Shown here: positions 55,632-64,000 of the stretch, piece after piece
Layout of the letters: the number at the start of each line of letters is the position of its first letter
Numbering within the stretch: the stretch's first letter is position 1
Assembly: GCF_040412425.1 (NCBI RefSeq)
Contig: NC_089789.1
Location: 30,141,106-30,205,105 of the forward strand
Source of the DNA: Macrobrachium rosenbergii
Taxonomy: Eukaryota > Arthropoda > Malacostraca > Decapoda > Palaemonidae
Length of the DNA stretch: 64,000 nt
Direction: 5' to 3'
The notes under the pieces: generated by a model
What the model was told of the DNA's origin: nothing
Database searches by the model: none
Seen by the model: only the letters and a program-made list of their open reading frames with translations
Program-made: the position numbers and the translations under genes

Positions 55632-55855
55632 GTATACCTTAGTTTAACAGACCACTGAGCTGATTAACAGCTCTTTAGGGCTGGCCCGAAGGATTAGACT
55701 TATTTGTGGCTAATGGTTGCCTTAGCAGCAGGACCTACAACTGTGTGGAATCCACCACATTATAGCAGAAATTAATTTCTATCTTAAAGCGAACTCTTCA
55801 TCAGCCGGCCGGGAAATGAACTGGCCCAGCGAGTGTTGTCCAAGCTCTGCCGACT
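55632..55855 (-). repeat. tRNA-derived SINE (family C), minus copy
   Basis: Complement of the family C body (AGACCACTGAGCTGATTAAC, AGGGCTGGCCCGAAGGATTA), more diverged than the copy at 23128-23400, with a decayed tRNA-like head. Confidence 0.75.
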
Positions 55856-55859
55856 CTTC

Positions 55860-57540
55860 CAATGTCTTTGAGAAGCCTGAAGAATGCTTACGTAAGAAAA
55901 TGAGTTTGAGATTGGTTAGTAAGTGGAAGAATAAGGACGGTAATTTAACAGATTTTAAAATTCGAAACTATCAAGAGGAAAAAGGTAAGGTGGCGAGTAG
56001 TGTGAAGTCCTATTATCAAGTATGGGCTTTCATGTTCATTAAAGTGAGCGTGAGATTGAAGTGATTAGTGTGGGTTTCGGTGTCAGGCATAATACTGGCA
56101 AGTTCTCTAGTATGAGTCGGGTTAGTGTTAATTTGCTGCATTCAAGGTTAATACACAGTCTAGCAGTTACCATGTCCAGAGCTAACCATACTCTATTTGG
56201 TATCTGCTCTGTTGAGCGTACTGATACAATAGTCAACCTGTTCCTCTTTGACAATGTTTTCACTTCCTCCGATGGATTTATCATGACTCAGCTCACAATA
56301 TGCCAGCCAGTCCGATGCACTCGCCAAGCTGATCTTTTGATCAGTTCTGCTAGACAGTCAACAGTTCTAATACAACTAATCGGCTCAGGCCGTTCAGAAA
56401 AATCTTACATTTTCTGAAAAAGCTTATATTTGAAAGGGAACAACAGTTAACAAAAACAAACAGGTTTATAATTAAAAGGTTTATTCATACGCCATCCTCC
56501 TCTGAGTTTACAGTTTAGGGAATGAAAATTAAACTCACAACCAAAATACAGACTTGTGCCTCCGGAAATGAACAAATATAAAAAAGGGGTAGACTTTTAT
56601 TTTTTCTGTTATCAAGTTACTCATCATTCGGGACCTTGTGTAGTGCTGTGGCCATTTTGATTTAAAATCACCTTCTCCTGCCCTTTAGGAGATTCGGAAT
56701 TATCACAGTTTCTGCACTTGGTAAAGTTTCTAAATACCTAACCTGGGTCCGTCCAGCTTTACCAAGGCCGAATTTAGGACTCAAATTCATTAACACGTGC
56801 TTTAAAAAAAAAATCTAAACTTTCAAATTGAAGGCAATCAAGACCTCACTAGTATTATACCAATCTACTGGTATAAATGATTAAAAAAAAATCACCTTCA
56901 TTCAACCCCAAGTCTGCAAGCCTCGAAAGACACCGTGCCATTTAACGATGTCTTGGTCCCGTACAAGAATCTCAAACCTACTGATCAACAAGACTCTTTC
57001 GCCTCCTAAAAACCTGTCAAGAAAAAGCAAGCAGCAGAAGTTTGTTCCAGGAGAGATCATGATTATAATCTTTTAAATACATTCAATATCCTAAAAAAAA
57101 ACAAAGGTGAATTTATCTTTTCAAAAGAATAGCTTGGTAACTTCGTAATTTTATATACTGAAAAGTTTAAATATTTCCTTATAATCAGTAACATTTAAAT
57201 ATTTACTTAATAATTCAACACTAAATCACAAGGAATTAAACATTTACTTTCAAAGGTTTCCTTACAGCTTAAACTAGAAAATTTTTCTATTTTAAAACCG
57301 TGTAACAATCATGATTAAGAGATTGTGGCGTGGGTATCCTTCAGTTAAACCACAGTAAAAATTAAATTGTTTTTAAATCAAAAGTTTCCCTCGGAAAAAA
57401 TCTTCATTAAAACTGTTAGAAAATCCTATTAAGAAAAAAACAATGCCAACAACTGAATTAAAAACAAAAAATATAAAAGCCTTTTAAAATAAGAGTTTCA
57501 AAAAACATCCACTAAAACTGTTAGAATCCAATATGTAAAA
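55860..57540. other. No supported gene
   Basis: A plus frame at 56061-56417 (118 codons) and an antisense frame at 56284-56039 are both open. Neither shows a domain I recognise, and both could be transposon remains. Confidence 0.4.
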
Positions 57541-57544
57541 CAAT

Positions 57545-57625
57545 TTCAAGTAACAAACCCACTGCCTTTAAAGTAACAAACCCACTGCCTTCAAAGTAAC
57601 AAACCCATTGCCTTCAAAGCAAATC
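57545..57625 (+). repeat. Short tandem repeat, 22-bp units
   Basis: AAGTAACAAACCCACTGCCT with small variants, three full units. Scattered AACCCACTGCCT fragments continue to about 57760. Confidence 0.85.
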
Positions 57626-58649
57626 ACTTAATTGAACTCACTGCCTTTAAATAGTATATAAACCCATTAAGTCTTTAAAATGTAACATACAAAACTTTTT
57701 CTAAAGTATACAAACCCTGTATCATACAATGTCTTCAAAAAAACAGAACCCACTGCCTAAACATACAAAACTACTCAAAATAGCAAAATACCAGTCTATT
57801 GTCTAATTAACCAACCCACTCTTCGTAACAGAAATAAACCCCAAGTCTCTAAATGGTAGAAAACCTACCAGTAGCTTACTGTCTGAACCTTTACCATGCC
57901 ATCCCACTTCATTTATCACCATAGAATTTTTCCAAGTTAATCTCAAGTGAAATTATGAACTAGCCTATTAAATCAACATGAAACAAATACTACTAGTTAA
58001 AATAAGCCAATTACAAAACCAACCAAAATTTATTAAAAAATGTAAGGATGTTACGTGATAGTATTAAACTTAAAGATTTTGTTCGCTTTCAAAAATTATC
58101 ACTTATAAACAGGTCAACTAATTCTAACAACTTTGAACAGGTTAACACTTGGTTACTACTAACATTAAAGTATTCAGTCTCATTTTGCAGTACGTATGTA
58201 CCCAGCCGAATTCTTATATTTTATATGAAATTTGAAATTTTAACAAAATCGTTTAACATTTTAATTCTTAACGAAAAGTTTGATAGGCTCCCAACTGGAT
58301 ATTTAAGGCCACTCCCCACAAAAAAAAAAAATCAATACCCTAACATGGGAAACGGTGTCAAGTTACATTAAATTTTTGTGCTAAAAACTGCCAAAATTTA
58401 CTAATACCCTGACAAATTTCACCTGCCCAGCTCCCGAAATTATATGAAATTTCGAGGACTTTCCAGTTTACTAAACTAGACCCGAACTTTTTACTTTAGT
58501 TTGGCTTTGAAAACTGTTTCCTAATACCCAAACCTAAATTAATTCTGCCTAGCTCCCGAAACACCGTTACCAAGACTTACCACTTTAGTGAAAAACACGA
58601 ACTTTCTAGTTCGGTTTAATTTCGAATCCCCCACCCAAACCGAACTTGC

Positions 58650-58731
58650 ACAGTAGACCTATAGGCCTACTATGCAAGCTGGGCGTACCTCCACCCCTTC
58701 AGGGGCACCGCCCCTGAAGGCAGTGGAGGTT
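58650..58731. other. Two adjacent strong stem-loops
   Basis: 58688-58729 pairs CCTCCAC with GTGGAGG, and inside it CCTTCAGGGGC with GCCCCTGAAGG around a 3-base loop. Just upstream at 58651-58675 CAGTAG-ACC and GGCCTACT-like arms flank TATA. GC content is far above the surroundings. Confidence 0.8.
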
Positions 58732-58761
58732 TCATCAGTTACAACTGAAATCACACTTACC

Positions 58762-58846
58762 TTGAAATATCCCCCAAAAAGTGTTCATGCGATGCAATTT
58801 TGACTTCAGATAGCAATTGTGCTCCATCGTGAAAAACCTTGTCATC
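58762..58846 (-). CDS. Putative 5' exon with good splice sites
   Basis: The minus strand has a T-rich acceptor ending TTTTTTTTCAG, then 85 bp, then donor GTAAGTGTG. It begins with ATG and one frame is open (MTRFFTMEHNCYLKSKLHRM...), but it might equally be untranslated. A possible upstream donor (GCGAG|GTAAAA) lies at 59108 after a GC-richer stretch (59109-59460) that could be a transcription start region. Which gene it belongs to is unknown; the actinoporin-like gene lies 10 kb downstream on the same strand. Confidence 0.3.
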
Positions 58847-58849
58847 TGA

Positions 58850-59678
58850 AAAAAATTAAAATTCCATTAACCATCAAACAAACAAATAAAAAACCAGTAC
58901 ACTAATATAAAAAACCAAAAGCCCGTCCCTTAGTAAAACTAAGAAATTTGAAAATTTACGATCCATGAAATTTCAGCTTTAACTTGTCTAACAGACCAAT
59001 GAATTCACCGGAGGTTACGTTGCTATAGAACTCAAACTACTGTATTTCACCTCTAATCCAGGGAAGTTTTCCCCCACCAGCATAAATTAACTGAAATATT
59101 TTTTACCTCGCAAGTATTCGATTTCACGCACCTAACGCTACCGAACAACGCAGATTGACCACGCCTGCAACCCCGGCAAAGATGCTCCGAGCTTGAAATA
59201 AAGTTAATTGTTGTACTATAGACAAGGATTAAGACACGACACATTGCAGGCTGATATAAAGTTGAAATTCTAAGCAGTCTGCACAATTAACATCGAACAT
59301 TATATCGATCCAACGAACGACCGCGAAAGACAATCGCTCTCTCGTGAACTGAGGAAATCCTCACGTAACCCGCCCAAGGACGACCGCTAAAAAACACGAA
59401 CAACCACTAGTCTATTATTCGCAATCAAGGACGCCAAAGCTATCGTTCCAGAACTGTCATAAGTGTCTCCTGGACGAAATACAGAGATGCAATCGTTTTT
59501 CTTCTTTAAAATGTACTTATCTGTGTATAAAGTTAATTTTTCCTTTAATTTTCGCTTTGTCTGTTGTAGAAATAAGTATTTTTTAGTTGAATTTCTTGAA
59601 ACACGGAATCACGTGTTAATAATTAAATACTGACATGCTCCACATTCTTAGTTTATTCATGTCAGAAATATTGTTTTG
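58850..59678. other. GC-richer stretch, possible start region on minus strand; no gene assigned
   Basis: CpG is more frequent at 59110-59470 than in the flanks. No TATA box or initiator could be fixed. Confidence 0.3.
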
Positions 59679-59679
59679 A

Positions 59680-59748
<69 letters not shown>

Positions 59749-59792
59749 CATACTTATATGTATGTATGTGTATATATATTATATATACATTA

Positions 59793-59857
<65 letters not shown>

Positions 59858-59862
59858 ATATA
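59679..59862. repeat. (AT)n microsatellite cluster
   Basis: Two AT arrays separated by ATAC/GTAT-rich spacer. Confidence 0.95.
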
Positions 59863-60489
59863 TTACTACATAATAACATACCTGTCCCGTCTTCAATACA
59901 GAACATAACAGCCTTTACGATTTCCAGACACTGTATTTTTCTTATGGCTATTGTAAGCATGGATAATGATAGATATATTTTGGCCATTTTCGAATACGAT
60001 GCGGTGAAGTCTATAGTATTTCGGGACTTGCAAACGAATATTTATTCTTTATTTCAGCGGTACATTTCATAGTATGTTTTATGGCTGTAGTTTCAACGCT
60101 TACTTCTAACATGTTCCGCCCGCAAACAAAATCATAATAGAATCCAATTACAGACTTTCCTGAAGCCACACGAACCCGCAAAAAATCCTGTGAAGAGAAC
60201 TTGGACGAACTTAAATAAAATAATGTTAGACTCATTCTTGAACTTGAACAAAATCTTAGGCAGAATGTTGTCAGACACATTCTTGGCCCTCAGCAAATGG
60301 AGAAAGCATCCAGTCTCGACCATTTTTAAAAGCTCTAAAGCAAAGGCAGCTGTCTTGAGGAATTTACAAGTAAAACTTACATGGGACAAGTTTTGTAGGT
60401 GGCCAGTAATAAGTCACAGGAAAAAAAAGTCATTAATTTATAGTGGCCGGTAATAAAGTCACAGAGAAAAATTTCTCAGTATTTCTTGG

Positions 60490-60640
60490 GGGTCATTATC
60501 TTTATGATATTTACAGTCTCTTGTTTGATTTTACGGTAATCCGAACGGGCTTGTACTAAACACGCCGCAAAGGTGGATACATACCGGGTTAAAACCCTTG
60601 GGGGTCACTATCTAAGAAAGATTAATGTGACTTTTTTTCT
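60490..60640 (+). repeat. Dispersed repeat family D
   Basis: GATATTTACAGTCTCTTGTT, GGCTTGTACTAAACACGCCG and CCCTTGGGGGTCACTATCTA; pieces recur at 44380-44420 and 46140-46250. Neighbouring 59880-60490 and 60640-61790 show no gene. Confidence 0.7.
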
Positions 60641-61790
60641 GTGACTTTTTTTACCCGGATTCGTTTTGAAGACTGGCTGAGATTTTTTGAACAAATTTGT
60701 GAAATTCTTAATGTGCTCGGCAAAGCTGTGGGTATAAAGCATCTCACAAAATAATGATAATAGACGACGCCGATGCTTCTCTCGGCAAGCATGATATTTC
60801 CCGCAATCTGTTGCCAAGTCTGGTTACAAATCACACCGTAATTCACCCAAGTGGCCATGTTCTGTTTCTGAAACCGAATTTGTGTCGGACTGTGTCTGAA
60901 ATTATCGCTGTTAGTTAGAACAGTGTCATAAAGTCTGAGTGCATATCCATGTGAAACAGTGAAAAAAGGTGTTAAATTTCGCTGTTCAGCAAGCTTTCAC
61001 AATTGTCGCTACTGGGCAGAACATTGTCTTGCAATGTGCGTGCATGTCCATGTAAATCGCTGAAAAAAGGGTGTTATTTTGCTGCTAAACATACATTCAT
61101 AAAAACACATACCATTTGCGGTAAGATAAAAAAAAAAGAAATATAAGGGAATATAGAAAAAAAAATACATGTAAATTAAGACAGAAAAGCTCTTTAGAAT
61201 CGTTCATATACAGAAGTAACAGTAGTTATGTAATTCTATGATTATTTTTAATAATTTGTCCTACATTTCATCATTTTAAAGAGCAATTGATTTAAGAGAA
61301 GCATGTTTTGGATGCTATTTTTTCAAGACGAAATTTCAAGTAATAGTAACATTTGCCATGAATTTACCCTATGGACTTTTCTATTCCATTATAATATGTT
61401 AGCAAATAGACATGTAAGAATTGTATATTTTTATCTAAAGGTTACAGATGGATGAAAAATCGAAAACTAAATCGAGGAGCAATAGAATAATTTTTTTCCT
61501 GTAATCTGCACAAATGAAAAAAAGTACATGACAGTAGATAAGAATTTCAAATTACGGAGAAGCATTTATTCAGACAACAGGAAAAAACTCATACATACGT
61601 AATTACGTCGTTAATTTCGATCGTCAAATACAGATAGGAAGAATGCATAACTGGAGAATAATGAATACACACACACAATGTATACACACATATATGTATG
61701 TATTCATACGCAAAAATCAATATCCAAAAATGACAACAAGATCATGATTGTTTTACAACGAATAGCACAGAACACTTCTTACAGATACAA

Positions 61791-62042
61791 CTAAAGGCTC
61801 TCACAAACAAAAAAGGGGCCTCTACAGCAAGGCCGAACTTTAGCAACTACTGCAGTCACGACCTGGCGTCGCACCTCGCCACATAAAAGAATACTGAGGA
61901 AAAGGAGGAAGAACAGGCCACTTTGCCTCCAGAATGACTTGTTCTGAAAGGAATTGCATGCACCCTCAGTTGTACTGTAGATGTGTAGATACACAGGAAA
62001 CATAGCGACAACCCACTGACGCCACACCATTACCTTTTTCAA
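61791..62042 (-). CDS. ORF with one membrane-like segment, hypothetical
   Basis: GC-richer than its flanks. Minus frame of about 80 residues with a hydrophobic stretch (SGLFFLLFLSILLCG) followed by a basic tail (RRQVVTAVVAKVRPCCRG) and a TAG stop. It could be a C-terminal exon of a membrane protein or chance. No family recognised. Confidence 0.2.
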   Translation of the reverse strand: MKKVMVWRQWVVAMFPVYLHIYSTTEGACNSFQNKSFWRQSGLFFLLFLSILLCGEVRRQVVTAVVAKVRPCCRGPFFVCESL

Positions 62043-62669
62043 ACAACTGGGTCATTTTACATATCGTAATAGGATCCATAACAGGAGGTATATTTTAGAT
62101 GGTTTCATCTATCGCGAGATCCCCTTCGAAACCTTTTTTATAAGGGAAGAGACACTGTCAACCACGTCAAAGAAATCAGTCTTCAGTATTCCCGCATCGT
62201 TGCCAAGAGGGTAAAACTCCCACGGACTGATCAACAGAGCATAAGAACGAGGCACCAATTACAGTTACAAATTCCATCGTATCAGATAGGTTATGACCTT
62301 TTCGACAACTTTTGTTTTAGCTCTTCAATTTTTTTATTATCATTCCAGTTGACATTTCTCTTATGTGATCTCATACACCAAATATAGAGACGAAAATAGC
62401 TTAGTGCTTAAATTCTTCAGTGTGCAATTTAAACCTAACTTTTCAGTCTGAATTTCACAACTAAGGTTTGTAAAGCTTTAGATATTGTTATTACATCACC
62501 TGACGTTATAAAAAGTCATGACGAACTTTTATATTCTCTGGAAAGCTCTGCATTGTTAAGTCTAATTGGCTTGTCAAGCGCTGGCTTTTCATCGGAGGGG
62601 AATTCAAAGGGAAACTTGAAATCTTGGACAACCAATGGACAGGTCAATTCTCTTGTCTATGTCACACCT
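62043..62669. other. No gene seen
   Basis: AT-rich, nothing recognised. Confidence 0.55.
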
Positions 62670-62946
62670 GAATTGAATATAGAATTTAGGCCGATGGCCA
62701 AGCACTGGGACCTATGAGGTCATTCAGCCCTGATATGCAAACTGACAGTAAAAGGTCTGAAAGGTGTAACAGGAGGGAAACCTCAAAGCAGTTACACTAT
62801 GAATCAGTTGTTAGGAGAAGGTGGAAAGTGAGATGGAAGAAAGATAATATGAAAGGAGGTACGGTAAAAGGCACGCTGCAAAGAACCTTAAGCAATGCCT
62901 ATATTGCACACATGAGGTACACTGACGGCAATACCCTCCTACGGGG
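62670..62946 (+). repeat. SINE-like family A copy
   Basis: GAATTGAATATAGAATTTAG head and the CTACGGGGT end are both present. A gap in the middle removes the GGGGTTGCAGCTAGGGGCC part. 62947-63610 holds only a short (CT)n. Confidence 0.85.
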
Positions 62947-63610
62947 TATTTCACACCTGAGCCATGGAAGGAAAAGAACGCGTAGGGTGCTATTATAATC
63001 GTAGAGAACAGAACCGAAGACTTCGGTTTCCCACCAGTTTATTTCACGATGAAGTTGCGGGTTTAGAGGTGTACGAACTCTCTGGTTTCCTTTAGTTCAT
63101 TTCAACGTGTAATTGCAGGCTGTAAGGTGCGTGATGTTGACACAGCCAACGCTTAAGGATAACGCTTCATTAAATTTTCTTGTCAAGATATAATCAACGT
63201 CTAACGATATAGGATACAAGGAACTATGGTTTGTTGTGAAGGACTCTGGGTGGCAATCCTTCTGAGACGCTGTGCCACCAACAAACACGTCTAGCTTTCA
63301 GTAGAATCTCTCTCTCTCTCTCTGTTGGACTCCTATCTCTTAAAGTATTACTTGACTGTTCTAAGACTTACTAAGGTGCTCCTACACGGTAAATACTATT
63401 GACCAATATCCCGGTTGAAAGGTTGTTCAATAATTTTGAAACAATCTAAAGTTGACAATAACAAGTGTCTCGTTTGAGGGTGGTATAACTGGTATTGACA
63501 ACAAACCTCACTTTTCACCTTAACACTGCAACAACATGTCCGGAGCTAGCCAAAGTTGCAGGGAAGCAGAAAGGAATTTTATAAGATGAATGGGTGCCAT
63601 CCCTCTGGAA

Positions 63611-63930
63611 GAATTGAATTGAACTGAATACAGAATTTAAGCCAAAGACCAAGCACTGGGGCCTATCAGGCTATTCAGCGCTGAAACGGAAATTGGCAGT
63701 AAGGCTTGAAATACGTAACAGGAGGAAAACCTCGCGGTTGCACTATGAATCAGTTGTTAGGAGAGGGTGGAAAGTAAGATGGAAGAAAAGGAATATGAAA
63801 GGAGGTTACAGTGAAAGAAACGAAAAGGGTTACAGCTACGGGCCGAATGCAAGCAGCAAAGAACCGTAAGTAATGCCTACAGCGCATCGCGTGAGGTGCA
63901 CTGACGGCACTACTTCCCTACGGGGATCCC
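63611..63930 (+). repeat. SINE-like family A copy
   Basis: Full set of family landmarks, ending TTCCCTACGGGGAT. Tandem-like proximity to the previous copy, 660 bp away. Confidence 0.87.
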
Positions 63931-64000
63931 TCTGGAAGGTGAAAGCAGAGGGGTATGTCAACAGAAATGAGAAACGGGAGGACTGAGCAATATTGATAGG

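Noticed and set aside
56039..56417. Opposed ORFs of 118 and 81 codons
   Set aside because: Both strands are open, no domain is recognised, and a SINE lies next to them. Coding cannot be claimed.

Overview
The window is eukaryotic and most probably from a decapod crustacean. The evidence is its very high load of (AT)n, (GA)n and (ATT)n microsatellites, AT-rich intergenic DNA, genes split into small exons with GT..AG introns, several dispersed SINE-like and MITE-like families, and two arthropod-type secreted immune proteins. My impression that the dispersed repeats match those of caridean prawns is from memory and unproven.

Three gene loci can be supported. (1) On +, 5882-10124 holds the last two coding exons of a single-domain von Willebrand factor type C (SVWC, Vago-like) secreted protein; the signal-peptide exon was not found. 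(2) On -, 21959-18186 holds four exons of a secreted C-type lectin: a PAN/apple-like cysteine segment followed by a six-cysteine CTLD split by an intron. All four splice junctions keep one reading frame; the 5' exons were not found. (3) On -, 48571-47853 is an actinoporin-like (anemone cytolysin fold) gene, apparently intronless in its coding part, with a good splice acceptor just 5' of the start, a poly(A) signal 51 bp past the stop, and one frameshift in an A-rich run. Weak exon or ORF candidates lie at 8211-7987 (-), 42847-42740 (-), 45109-45372 (+), 46773-46450 (-), 58846-58762 (-) and 62042-61791 (-).

The rest is repeats and mobile-element debris. There are reverse-transcriptase relics of non-LTR elements (16.5, 28.8-30.1 and 31.9 kb), a DIRS-type tyrosine recombinase relic (40.1-41.3 kb, -), a Penelope-like reverse-transcriptase fragment (41.6 kb), a piggyBac-type transposase C-terminus (35.9-36.2 kb), MITE or foldback elements (18.7, 20.1, 27.5, 39.3, 54.2 and 54.5 kb), and SINE-like copies (six of one family, two of a tRNA-headed family, three of a hairpin-bearing family). 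Minisatellites include a 29-bp array, a 139-bp array, 58-bp and roughly 70-bp arrays, a CAGCTAAA-rich field of about 1.2 kb, and a tandem array of exon-like cassettes at 42.5-43.4 kb.

The SVWC protein and the C-type lectin are both immune-type secreted products, and the third locus encodes a pore-former-like fold. They lie within about 43 kb on different strands. Nothing in the sequence shows that they are co-regulated.
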